DNA from: Caldicoprobacter oshimai DSM 21659
Lineage (GTDB): Bacteria; Bacillota; Clostridia; Caldicoprobacterales; Caldicoprobacteraceae
Length of the DNA stretch: 64,000 bases
Assembly: GCA_000526435.1 (NCBI GenBank)
Contig: JAGB01000001.1
Location: forward strand, 860,502 to 924,501
Direction: 5' to 3'
Below are positions 1 to 7,492 of this stretch, piece by piece. The position numbers were made by a program, and so were the translations under genes. The notes beneath the pieces were generated by a model. The model had not been told where the DNA came from, did no database searches, and saw only the letters and a program-made list of their open reading frames with translations. The first letter of the stretch is position 1. Each line of letters opens with the position of its first letter.

Positions 1-212
1 TTGTTGAAAAAATCCTTTGCAAATACTTCAAATTCAATTCCACTCATCTTATCGATTGTTTTCATCTTGTCCTTACTTGTGGCCACTTTCACATTTATAG
101 ATTTTTCAAACACGCTTTCCCTAAATCTTCGCCATAATTCTTGCAATAAAACAAGGAGAATAGAAAAAGACGTAATGGTTATAACAAAAACTATCATTTC
201 AAATTTTAACAT
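1..212 (-). CDS. Membrane-anchored Mrr-like restriction endonuclease, N-terminal part only
   Basis: The gene runs off the left edge, so only about 70 N-terminal residues are visible. ATG at 212 follows an ideal AAGGAGG site 5 bases upstream. Residues 4-24 form one hydrophobic helix, followed by a basic stretch (WRRFRE). Then comes IDKMSGIEFEVFAKDFF, which matches the conserved entry of the Mrr_cat nuclease domain (usually D-x-M-x-G-x-E-F-E). Proteins with this helix-plus-Mrr layout are usually annotated as type IV-like restriction endonucleases acting on foreign or modified DNA; that function is inferred from the family. The catalytic residues lie outside the window. The opposite strand is also open here but looks like a shadow, because the minus frame has the ribosome site and the domain motif. 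Confidence 0.72.
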   Translation of the reverse strand, partial: MLKFEMIVFVITITSFSILLVLLQELWRRFRESVFEKSINVKVATSKDKMKTIDKMSGIEFEVFAKDFFN

Positions 213-330
213 AGTCTCCTCCTTATGCAATTTAAAATCTTGCTACCCTTATTCTCACAGAGTGGTTCACACACCCACTACTGACTATCTACTCAACCAC
301 AGACTCGCCAGCTACTTTAAGTTTTACACA

Positions 331-356
331 AAAAAATAGAGGCATTGCTGCCTCTC
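331..356 (-). terminator. Intrinsic terminator after the acetamidase gene
   Basis: AGAGGCA (338-344) pairs with TGCCTCT (349-355) around a 4-base loop. On the minus strand the hairpin is followed by TATTTTTTT. It lies about 55 bases past the acetamidase stop and separates it from the Mrr-like gene. Confidence 0.8.
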
Positions 357-409
357 ATTTCTGATTACCCTATATACCTCTCCCTAAGCTATCTACAGTT
401 TTTGCAAAT

Positions 410-1309
410 TCAAAAACTTATACCATATGCTTCCAATACCCAATTTGGCAGGCTAAAACGCGCAGTTTTAAGCGGATCCACAACTTGAGAAACCTCCACG
501 TTGCCCGTTATGCTAAACAGCGTAGATATCTCCTCTATTGGCAACGTAGTGAATCGTTTAAATATGTCCGCCATATCATGAACCGCCATGGAAACCGCTG
601 TATCCAGAGATTCATGCGATGCTATTGTGGCTGTCACATCTTTTGTCCTCACAAGAGGATTGTTCAGCTTCCAACCCTTCAATATTCTAAATTTCACTGT
701 AACAGATCCAGCTACTTCAACGCCTGACACTCCTACTTCGCCATCGCCCATCACGGCATGCAGATCGCCAAGAGCAAACAAGGCTCCCTCAACGAATACC
801 GGTAAATAGAGTTTTGCGCCTCCGCCAATTAATCTGGTATCCATATTGCCCCCATGAGGCCCAGGCGTGCCACAATTTACGCTGCCTTCCTTAGGTGCGA
901 CGCCGATTACCCCTATCATGGGTTTAACCGGAATAGAAACGTTTGAAGCAAGCACAACTTTGCCTTCTTTTATATCAACTACCCGTGAATAAAGCCCTTC
1001 CATCAAATCTCCCAGCACGCCCAAATCTTTACCAGTCGCTATGACGCCCCTATCGGCTATTTCAATTTTTTTGATTTCAACCTCTAAAACATCCCCTTCC
1101 TGGGCGCCTTCAACGTAAATCGGGCCGGTTGCCGGATTTATTTTGTCCCAGTCCATGGCTTCCAGCCTGTCATCATTTGTCTTAATCTGATTGAAAAAAC
1201 AATCCGAGGTCTCAAGCTCTACCTCATCGCCCTCTTTCACAAAAAGTACAGGCTTGTTATCTCTTGAAAAACTGAATATATAATGCTCGTGTGATACTCT
1301 ATAGCTCAT
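410..1309 (-). CDS. Acetamidase/formamidase family amidohydrolase
   Basis: The 299-residue protein matches the FmdA/AmdA family over its full length, including the glycine-rich segment GTPGPHGGNMDTR (about residues 147-159) and the following GDLHAVMGDGEV, which carries the metal-binding Asp/His residues of the family. These enzymes hydrolyse acetamide or formamide to the acid and ammonia in the cytoplasm; the exact substrate cannot be read from the sequence. The next gene downstream of its promoter side is an isochorismatase-type amidohydrolase on the same strand, so the two may form a small amide-hydrolysing unit. ATG at 1309 follows AAAGGAGTTGAGCGA and fits the family start. Confidence 0.85.
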   Translation of the reverse strand: MSYRVSHEHYIFSFSRDNKPVLFVKEGDEVELETSDCFFNQIKTNDDRLEAMDWDKINPATGPIYVEGAQEGDVLEVEIKKIEIADRGVIATGKDLGVLGDLMEGLYSRVVDIKEGKVVLASNVSIPVKPMIGVIGVAPKEGSVNCGTPGPHGGNMDTRLIGGGAKLYLPVFVEGALFALGDLHAVMGDGEVGVSGVEVAGSVTVKFRILKGWKLNNPLVRTKDVTATIASHESLDTAVSMAVHDMADIFKRFTTLPIEEISTLFSITGNVEVSQVVDPLKTARFSLPNWVLEAYGISF

Positions 1310-1368
1310 TCGCTCAACTCCTTTCCATAAATTCCAGACATTCGGGAATCAATTAAACAGCAGATTGA

Positions 1369-1893
1369 TTACTCTATTTTCACGCCTAGGGTATTCTCCA
1401 TCTCCTTCAAGGCAAACTCGTGAGCCTCCTGGCTAAATGACGCTACTCCCTCCTTTATAACCGTCACGCTGTAGTTTCTCATCCTAGCATCAACCGCCGT
1501 ATACAAGACGCAGATATTGGTGCAAACGCCCACGAGCACTAATTCTGAAATTCCCATCTCTCGTAACGTAGCATCAAGGTCTGTTCCAAAAAACGCACTG
1601 TATCTCCTTTTCGGTATAATGTAATCTTCCGGTCCAGGTGATAGCTCCTCCACAATTTTTGCTCCTCTAGTACCTCTTATACAATGTGGTTTAAACATAT
1701 TAAACTCGGCATCACCAGGTCTATGATTGTCACATATGTATATGATCGGGATTCCTTCCTGCCTTGCGCTGGAAATGATAGTCTGGATCCTCTTGGTCAC
1801 CTCTTGTGCCGCTTCACCAATGTAGAGCGCTCCGTCAGGCTTGATAAAATCGTTCAGCATGTCTATAACCAAAAAAGCTTTTTGAGTTTTCAA
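1369..1893 (-). CDS. Isochorismatase-family cysteine hydrolase, nicotinamidase-like
   Basis: About 174 residues. The family triad is visible: Asp in VIDMLNDF near the N-terminus, Lys in IIPKRRYSAF, and Cys in GVCTNICV with the preceding cis-peptide region. Nicotinamidases of this type turn nicotinamide into nicotinate for NAD salvage; related members cleave other amides, so the substrate is inferred. I choose TTG at 1893 as the start: AAGGAGGG at 1908-1901 sits 7 bases before it. An in-frame ATG at 1920 lies upstream of that ribosome site and has no site of its own, so it would only add nine residues by chance. The gene lies upstream of the acetamidase gene in the same direction. Confidence 0.85.
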   Translation of the reverse strand: MKTQKAFLVIDMLNDFIKPDGALYIGEAAQEVTKRIQTIISSARQEGIPIIYICDNHRPGDAEFNMFKPHCIRGTRGAKIVEELSPGPEDYIIPKRRYSAFFGTDLDATLREMGISELVLVGVCTNICVLYTAVDARMRNYSVTVIKEGVASFSQEAHEFALKEMENTLGVKIE

Positions 1894-2120
1894 AGAGCTT
1901 CCCTCCTTAATTTTATTCATACTATCATTTCAATTTAAAATTGTGAGATATGGTATTACCTCGTCAAATCCTTAAGGTGAATGAAGGCCATCTCATTTAC
2001 ACTGCAGAAAATAATACTAAATTGCTGCTCTATCAAGTGATACTTCTCTAACATTGTACCATTATTGTACTACACAATTGAATACCACATCAATAGATTC
2101 ATCAACATAAATTAACAAAA

Positions 2121-2147
2121 TAAGAGGCCTTCTCGCAAGGCCTCTTA
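2121..2147 (-). terminator. Intrinsic terminator after the holin-like gene
   Basis: TAAGAGGCCTT (2121-2131) and AAGGCCTCTTA (2137-2147) form an 11-bp stem with a 5-base loop. On the minus strand it is followed by TTTTGTTAATTT. It ends the 2180-2893 transcript. The remaining stretch to 1920 shows nothing I can identify. Confidence 0.8.
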
Positions 2148-2179
2148 TATTTTATACTTTTGCTATTATTTTTTAAAAA

Positions 2180-2566
2180 TCACATGACGCGTGTGGGGAT
2201 GATGGCATCAATGATGCCGATGATCAAAGCCGCCACAATAGCTCCGAATACGTTGATCTCCATCCCCGGCACGATAAACTGTGTCAGATAAATAATCAAT
2301 GCCGACAACAGAAATCCCGATATACCCCGTCCAAATGGCGAGGCATCGATCTTAAACAGCTTCTGTATCAGGTAATCCAAAAGGGCAATCACAACCGCTG
2401 CCAGCAAAGCTGTGCCGAATCCCATATTGGAAAATCCGGGAGTCAGCAGCGCTGTCACCATCAGCACAATGGCAGCGACTACAAAGCGGATGATTATACC
2501 TAACCAGCTTCTGCCACCTTCGTTCCTTTCAGTCTGCCTGTTTTCCATTCCTTCAGCCATACTCAC
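2180..2566 (-). CDS. Phage holin family (superfamily IV) small membrane protein
   Basis: 128 residues. A polar N-terminus of about 20 residues is followed by four hydrophobic segments (about residues 22-42, 50-68, 80-98 and 103-122). The pattern and the loop with a basic/aspartate stretch (KLFKIDASPFGRG) match the Phage_holin_4_2 / YvlD family, which is common as a chromosomal gene in Firmicutes and usually not phage-related. The role is unknown. GTG at 2566 follows AAAGGAGAAGT; ATG at 2560 is the other possible start. No phage genes are nearby. It is probably co-transcribed with the small gene just upstream (24-base gap). Confidence 0.75.
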   Translation of the reverse strand: MSMAEGMENRQTERNEGGRSWLGIIIRFVVAAIVLMVTALLTPGFSNMGFGTALLAAVVIALLDYLIQKLFKIDASPFGRGISGFLLSALIIYLTQFIVPGMEINVFGAIVAALIIGIIDAIIPTRVM

Positions 2567-2590
2567 ACTTCTCCTTTCATATTAAATTAT

Positions 2591-2893
2591 TTATTGACTC
2601 ATATTGCGCTTGACCGACTGCACTTGCCTTTCCATATCCATTGGCCGGTCATGGCGCTCATCAATTGTCATACTGGTAATAACCCGTTCGGCTCCCATTT
2701 GAAACGGAATGCTGTGAATCTGCCGAGCCAAGTTCATCAATTGGTCAAGATTGCCCTCTATTACTGTACCGGTAGGCGTAATTTGATATTTAAGTCCTTG
2801 CTGCTCTATAAGCTTGCAAGCCTCAGCCACATAGCTGCTGAAACTGGGCTGACCGGTGCCAACCGGTATTATGCTGATGTCTAATACTGGCAC
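2591..2893 (-). CDS. MTH1187-family thiamine-binding protein
   Basis: 100 residues, matching the DUF77/MTH1187 family of small ferredoxin-like fold proteins. It has the conserved start MPVLDISIIPVGTG, then a Y-x-I-T-P-T-G-T-V-I-E-G segment, and ends in a charged tail. Structures of relatives bind thiamine or its pyrimidine part; the cell role is poorly known. GTG at 2893 follows TGGAGGTGAGAGT. It precedes the holin-like gene by 24 bases, so one transcript is likely. Confidence 0.8.
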   Translation of the reverse strand: MPVLDISIIPVGTGQPSFSSYVAEACKLIEQQGLKYQITPTGTVIEGNLDQLMNLARQIHSIPFQMGAERVITSMTIDERHDRPMDMERQVQSVKRNMSQ

Positions 2894-2976
2894 ACTCTCA
2901 CCTCCAACAATTTTCTATCCGTTATTTTTTCCGACTTTTAATTTTTCATCCCATCTTTTTAAATCATATTAAACCA

Positions 2977-3012
2977 TAAAAAAAGGAAAGGATTGACTCC
3001 TTTCCTTTTTCC
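2977..3012 (-). terminator. Intrinsic terminator after lgt
   Basis: AAAGGAAAGGA and TCCTTTCCTTT form an 11-bp stem with loop TTGAC. The minus strand then reads TTTTTTTATGG. It lies about 100 bases past lgt and before the MTH1187-like gene. The flanking T and A runs make it potentially bidirectional. Confidence 0.78.
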
Positions 3013-3030
3013 TGACACGTACTGAACCCT

Positions 3031-3123
3031 CCAATATTACTGATTTACAATTTCAGGACATCTTACTCAAGTGTTCGGTGCCAGGAATGAGCTCAGTCCA
3101 ATATCACTGATTAACAGTTTCAG
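3031..3123. repeat. Degenerate 26-bp direct repeat overlapping the lgt 3' end
   Basis: Copies at 3031-3056 and 3098-3123 share about 22 of 26 positions (consensus begins CCAATATYACTGATTWAC) with a period of 67 bases. The second copy is the last codons and stop of lgt. This looks like an old tandem duplication of the gene end. Confidence 0.5.
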
Positions 3124-4048
3124 AACCGTCTGAACCATGTTCTTGTTTTGTATCCTGTAAACTATCCTCTTCTTTTATATCCTTATTCCCTTCTTCTTTA
3201 TGATTCCCTTCTTCTTTATGCTCTTCCTCATTTTTATCAAGCTGCGCTAATTCTCCATCACCGCCCGATAAAGCGCCCTGTTCAGGAGCAAGCTCGACCC
3301 TCTTTCGCCTGACTACAAGCATTATAATGGAAAAGGCTATCAACAAACCTGCCAGCAGCTGTGAAACCCTGAAGGGCCCCCAATACAGGCTATCGGTACG
3401 AAGCCCTTCAATCACGATACGTCCACACGAATAGAGAAGCAGATAAAGCAGGAATATATCCCCCGGCCTTTTCCTCCGCTTTCTGTAATACATCAAAAAG
3501 ATGAACACCAGCAGGTTCCACATCGATTCATAGAAAAAGGTAGCCATATGCCACTCTCTCTTTGCCTCTATGTATACAGCAAATGGAAACCACTGCCATG
3601 CCCTGTCGGTTACTATTCTCCCGTAGGCTTCCTGGTTAAAGAAATTGCCCCACCTGCCGATTGCCTGGCCAAGTATAAGGCTAGGCGATACAATATCCAC
3701 CAGGTCCCAAAAATTCATCTTCCGCCACCGCGAAAATATCATAGCCGCCACGATGCCACCTATTACCGCACCGTATATGGCAAGGCCACCCTCCCAGATT
3801 TTAAATATATCTATCGGATTATCCTTATAGATATCCCACTGAAAAGCCACATAATACAGCCTTGCGCCTACAATGGCAAACGGGATGGCCAGGAGGGCAA
3901 AATCCAAAATCACCTCAGGGTCAAACTTAAGCCTCCTGGCATATCCCATTGCCAGGTAAATCCCTATGAGCACCCCCGTCGCAATGAGTATCCCGTACCA
4001 GTACACAGGGCGGCCAAAAATCTCAAATGCCACCGGATCCGGCCACAT
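3104..4048 (-). CDS. lgt: Prolipoprotein diacylglyceryl transferase
   Basis: Lgt moves diacylglycerol from phosphatidylglycerol to the lipobox cysteine of prelipoproteins in the membrane. The 314-residue protein has about seven membrane segments and the Lgt signature GQAIGRWGNFFNQEAYG (about residues 129-145), with the essential Arg/Asn/Glu, plus the HMATFFYESMWN and GRIVIEGLRTDSL blocks. Residues up to about 260 are the normal enzyme. The last 50 or so residues are an unusual acidic hydrophilic tail with an EEGNHKEEGNK repeat (an 18-base DNA duplication), which the family does not need. ATG at 4048 follows AAGGGGGAAGG. Client lipoproteins in the window include three binding proteins and a spore lipoprotein. 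It is 28 bases downstream of the peptidase gene and may share its transcript. Confidence 0.95.
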   Translation of the reverse strand: MWPDPVAFEIFGRPVYWYGILIATGVLIGIYLAMGYARRLKFDPEVILDFALLAIPFAIVGARLYYVAFQWDIYKDNPIDIFKIWEGGLAIYGAVIGGIVAAMIFSRWRKMNFWDLVDIVSPSLILGQAIGRWGNFFNQEAYGRIVTDRAWQWFPFAVYIEAKREWHMATFFYESMWNLLVFIFLMYYRKRRKRPGDIFLLYLLLYSCGRIVIEGLRTDSLYWGPFRVSQLLAGLLIAFSIIMLVVRRKRVELAPEQGALSGGDGELAQLDKNEEEHKEEGNHKEEGNKDIKEEDSLQDTKQEHGSDGSETVNQ

Positions 4049-4076
4049 AAAACCTTCCCCCTTACCTTAAAGACTT

Positions 4077-5369
4077 CTAATTCGGCAATATGATGGATAC
4101 GCTGCTGTGGTAATTTTCAAAAAACCTGTTGAAGTGGTCCTTGACCTGCCCATAGTTTATCTGCATCAGCCTCTCAATGTAATCAAATAGCCCTATATCC
4201 TTGAAAACCAATGACACAAACTGCACGCCAATGGTCTCCAGCGAGTTGAACATCCTTATATACTCCCCAATCTTCTTTTTCTTGATCCGGGAGAAATACT
4301 CCACATCCCAGGGTTCCTTCTTGAGCCTCTCTATCTCCTGGTAAACCATATCCACAACCTTTTCAGGATTGGGCGACTCACCGCCCATTATGATATGCCC
4401 GTAATCCTTTTCTCCGGTATACTCGGCGCTAAAAGACAGATCAATCAATCCTTCCTCGTACAGTTTGCTGTAAAGGTCAGAGCTTTGCCCCACCAGCATA
4501 TCCAGCATGATGTCATTGAGTATCATCTTATCGAGCAAAGCCTGGCCCCCCTGCCCTACCTGAGTGTCTTTGAAGCCCAGCATAAACAGCGGCCGGGGTA
4601 CCGGCAATTTATCCTTCACCATCTGGCTGGCCACCAGGGGAGGCTCATTGGGGTATATTCTCTTTATTTCCCCCTGTTTTGACACATTTTTATCCTTAAA
4701 ATGGCGCTCCACCTGCTGTATAACTCTGTCGGCATCGATATCCCCTGTTACAAATAAAACCATGTTGGAAGGATGGTAAAAAGTCTCATAGCATTTGTAC
4801 AGCATTTCTTTGGTTATTCTCTGAATGGATTCCACTGTGCCGGCGATGTCGTTTTTTACAGGGTGATTCTGGTACAGCCCTTTGAGCAGGTTGAAGAACA
4901 CGCGCCAGCTGGGATTGTCCTGATACATGACTATTTCCTGGGTAATAATGCCCTTTTCCTTTTCTACCGTCTGGTCAGTAAAATAAGGGGTGCCCACAAA
5001 ATTGAGCAGTATATCCAAACACTCGTAAAAATTTCCAGTAGATGTAAAATGATAGGCCGTCATGTTAAAGCTGGTAAAGGCGTTGGGGCTGGCCCCCAGC
5101 TTTGAAAAAGCGTCAAACACGCTTCCTTCCTCCTGCTCAAACAGCTTGTGCTCCAGAAAATGTGCGATACCCTCCGGCACCTTTATGGGCTGGTTCTCCC
5201 CAGGTACGACAAACTGATTGTCATTGGAGCCGTAATTTGCCGCATAAATGGCAAACTGCTTTTGATAGCCCTCCTTGGGCAGCACGTACACGTTTAACCC
5301 GTTTTTTAGCTTTGAATGTATCAGCTTTTCGTTTAATACGTCGTTTTTAATTTCCTTTCTCATGGACAA
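4077..5369 (-). CDS. M16-family zinc peptidase, catalytic partner (YmfH-like)
   Basis: 430 residues. It carries the inverted zinc motif H-x-x-E-H in GIAHFLEHKLFE (about residues 68-79), followed by the typical ASPNAFTSF segment and a distal Glu, so it should be catalytically active. The C-terminal half has the second, inactive M16 domain with an R/Y-type pocket. In Bacillus relatives YmfF and YmfH are encoded together and act as a cytoplasmic pair of unclear substrate, linked to antimicrobial peptide or competence peptide handling; that link is family knowledge. TTG at 5369 has AGAGGGG 5 bases before it (ATG at 5363 is the alternative). It overlaps the end of the upstream partner gene, which suggests coupled translation. 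Confidence 0.88.
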   Translation of the reverse strand: MSMRKEIKNDVLNEKLIHSKLKNGLNVYVLPKEGYQKQFAIYAANYGSNDNQFVVPGENQPIKVPEGIAHFLEHKLFEQEEGSVFDAFSKLGASPNAFTSFNMTAYHFTSTGNFYECLDILLNFVGTPYFTDQTVEKEKGIITQEIVMYQDNPSWRVFFNLLKGLYQNHPVKNDIAGTVESIQRITKEMLYKCYETFYHPSNMVLFVTGDIDADRVIQQVERHFKDKNVSKQGEIKRIYPNEPPLVASQMVKDKLPVPRPLFMLGFKDTQVGQGGQALLDKMILNDIMLDMLVGQSSDLYSKLYEEGLIDLSFSAEYTGEKDYGHIIMGGESPNPEKVVDMVYQEIERLKKEPWDVEYFSRIKKKKIGEYIRMFNSLETIGVQFVSLVFKDIGLFDYIERLMQINYGQVKDHFNRFFENYHSSVSIILPN

Positions 5370-6639
5370 TATATCCCCTCTTTCTATTTCTCAAAAAATA
5401 TATGGTATCCAGCTTGACCTTACTGGAGATTTCCACCACTTGATCCATGGTAACACCCTTTATTTTTTCTATCAATTCCTCCAGCGTAACGTCGGAATCC
5501 ATCACGCTGTTGCCAAGGTAATAGTCGATAAGCTGTGACGGCTGGTCCATGCTGCCTTTAAGCGAAGTGACCAGGGCATTGACGGCCCCTTCAAACTCCT
5601 GCTGCGTGATCTGGCCGCTTGCCATGGCATCCAGCTGTTCCATTATTATGTCCACCGTCTGCTGATACTTGTCCACATCAATACCAGCCCCAACGAACAT
5701 GAGGCCTTTGAATTTCTCCAGCCGGGCGAAAGCGTAATAAGCCAAGCTGGCCTTCTCCCTGACATTGATAAACAGCTTAGAATGAGGACCACCGCCCAGA
5801 ATGCTGCTGTATACCAGCAGGGGAAAATATTCCTTGTCAGCGGCACTTATATTGGTTCTAAAGCCCATGGTAAGTTTGCCCTGATTCACGTCCATCTCCT
5901 CTGTAACCGTCTTAGGAACTACCTGCAGCTTTTTGTAGGTAGTCTTGGGTATTGTCTTCACCTGCTTTCTCTCCACTGAAAAGCTGCGTTCGAGCAGCAA
6001 TCTCACCTTGGCCGGGTCCACATCCCCCACCACAAACACGTCCAGCGGGCTGGTCTGCACGACATCGAGATACACGTTGTAAAGCCTGGCATCGTCCAGG
6101 TTCTCCAGTTCCTTTACATCACCAAACACATATCTGCTGTACTTTTCACCCTTGCACATCTCCTGAGCACATCTCTCCAGGCTGTACTGGATCTTGTCAT
6201 TGACCAATGACTTGATCCTGTTCTTCATGTTTTCCTTCTCTTGAGCTACATAGCTCTTTTTAAAGCCGCCATCTTCTAAAACGGGGCGGTTAATCACCCG
6301 GTTTAAAAAATAAAAAGCCTGTGCCAGTATCCCCTGCTCTGCTAGGTAATCGTCGTTTACCACTTCCATGGAAAAGCGCAGTATCTGCCTTTCTCCCTTT
6401 TTTTGCACTCCCACGTCAAACAAGGCGCCATACAGGCTCTCCAGGTGCCGTTCAATGTCCTTTAAGGTCTCGAAGCCCTCGCATCCTCGCTTTAGCACCG
6501 CTGGAATTAAAGCGTTGTAGGTATAGTCCTCATCCAGGTCCCTGTGGAAGCAAAAACTTATGGTGACGGTTTTAAATTTCTTGGTGGGTAGAACCCACAG
6601 CTTCACGCCCTTGTCTACATCCATGTTTTCAATCCGCAT
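5347..6639 (-). CDS. M16-family peptidase-like protein, non-catalytic partner (YmfF-like)
   Basis: 430 residues with the two-domain M16 fold, but the position of the H-x-x-E-H zinc motif is not conserved (the matching region reads ALIPAVLKRGCEG), so it probably cannot cleave by itself. Such inactive members pair with an active one, here the gene directly downstream, which overlaps by about 20 bases. The C-terminal domain keeps SSILGGGPHSKLFINVREK, a well-conserved M16 block. ATG at 6639 is chosen because AGGAGGTAA lies 6 bases upstream; a GTG at 6672 also opens the frame but has no ribosome site. It is the first gene of the peptidase-lgt run. Confidence 0.85.
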   Translation of the reverse strand: MRIENMDVDKGVKLWVLPTKKFKTVTISFCFHRDLDEDYTYNALIPAVLKRGCEGFETLKDIERHLESLYGALFDVGVQKKGERQILRFSMEVVNDDYLAEQGILAQAFYFLNRVINRPVLEDGGFKKSYVAQEKENMKNRIKSLVNDKIQYSLERCAQEMCKGEKYSRYVFGDVKELENLDDARLYNVYLDVVQTSPLDVFVVGDVDPAKVRLLLERSFSVERKQVKTIPKTTYKKLQVVPKTVTEEMDVNQGKLTMGFRTNISAADKEYFPLLVYSSILGGGPHSKLFINVREKASLAYYAFARLEKFKGLMFVGAGIDVDKYQQTVDIIMEQLDAMASGQITQQEFEGAVNALVTSLKGSMDQPSQLIDYYLGNSVMDSDVTLEELIEKIKGVTMDQVVEISSKVKLDTIYFLRNRKRGYIVHEKGN

Positions 6640-6779
6640 ATATTTACCTCCTGATTTGACGTAAATTCCCACAAAAAGAAAGCCACATTTTAAGCTTTAC
6701 TTTATATTTTCGCCTCCGGCCCAAAAAATCCTCTAAAAATTATTATTCTTAGGGAAAATTTTTCTATACCTTTTTTGTA

Positions 6780-7106
6780 TTTGCCATTGTCGTGGTGGTT
6801 GAGAATTTGAATATAAAAGGGCTTGTGAGGACGAATCTTGCGAAACATATATTGGACAGTTTGTGGTCGAAGTTTTTGTATTATTTGTCTTACAAGGCAA
6901 AGTAGTATAACGGGTTGTTATTTGTTGCGGAAAGGACATTCCCGTCGTCGAAGGTATGCAGCAAACGCGGGCATTATTATGGTGAACTTAGACTATGGGA
7001 GCGGGTATGGGAATGTCCCGTATGCAAAAGCGTACATGACAGAGACAAGAATGCAGCCAAGAATTTAAGGGGATATAGCGCGGCTTTGATAAAAGGAGTA
7101 GGGTAG
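6780..7106 (+). pseudogene. Decayed TnpB (IS200/IS605 OrfB) C-terminal relic
   Basis: Reading one frame from about 6780 gives VVENLNIKG (the RuvC-II region with its Glu), [13 protein letters not shown], then TFPSSKVCSKRGHYYG and WECPVCKSVHDRDKNAAKN, which is the TnpB zinc ribbon and last RuvC aspartate. The frame has a TAG at 6903-6905 where TnpB has a conserved Trp, and the second zinc Cys is Arg. The N-terminal two thirds is missing. It is therefore dead. Just past the stop, GGGTAG and CTACCC form a hairpin (about 7095-7112) as in TnpB-associated omega-RNA, but no clean element end is visible. Confidence 0.82.
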
Positions 7107-7144
7107 GGACTACCCGAGTGGAGCTAACAGCAATCCTATCGGGT

Positions 7145-7442
7145 GAGGAACCCCGCCTGCGCATTTACTCGCTGGTGAGAAAAGGCAAAGGTTTGGTGGG
7201 AATGTTTAACGGATACTACAGAGACCCCGAGCGAACAAAGGAGGTGTGGCACGACGGCATAAATCGTGGCAAAGGGGTACAAACCGTTTCAGGAGCTCAT
7301 CGCAGAGCTGCAAGACCACGTAAAGAAGACCACCGCACCCTATAAATATCCCAGGATAATCGAATTTGTCGACGAATTTCCCAAAACCATCAGCGACAAA
7401 ATACGCAGGGTGGAAATAAGGGAAAGGAATAGCAAGAAGTAG
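7145..7442 (+). pseudogene. Acyl-CoA synthetase (AMP-binding) relic with internal deletion
   Basis: From 7145 one frame reads GMFNGYYRDPERTKEVWHDG, a conserved block of medium-chain acyl-CoA synthetases. At about 7260 the match jumps to another frame, which reads [19 protein letters not shown], then [19 protein letters not shown] and [11 protein letters not shown] up to TAG at 7440. Roughly 100 residues between these blocks, including the hinge, are gone. The catalytic-lysine motif ISGK has become ISDK. It is clearly non-functional. It starts within 40 bases of the TnpB relic, so the transposon may have landed in or next to this gene before both decayed. The stretch 6640-7490 holds no intact gene. 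Confidence 0.8.
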
Positions 7443-7452
7443 GTTCAAAAAT

Positions 7453-7492
7453 AAAAGGGATGTTCCTGGACTTGCCCAGGCACATCCCTTTT
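7453..7492 (-). terminator. Intrinsic terminator of spoIVA
   Basis: AAAAGGGATG... at 7453-7469 pairs with 7476-7492 (17 bp with one mismatch) around loop ACTTGC. On the minus strand TTTTATTTTT follows. The spoIVA stop codon sits in the stem edge. Confidence 0.82.

Noticed and set aside
1..339. Open frame of 112 codons on the plus strand
   Set aside because: It opens with TTG without a ribosome site and is antisense to the Mrr-like gene start, which has an ideal ribosome site and a recognisable domain.
2180..2566. Holin-like gene as a sign of a prophage
   Set aside because: No lysin, integrase, portal or tail genes are nearby; this family is common as an isolated chromosomal gene.
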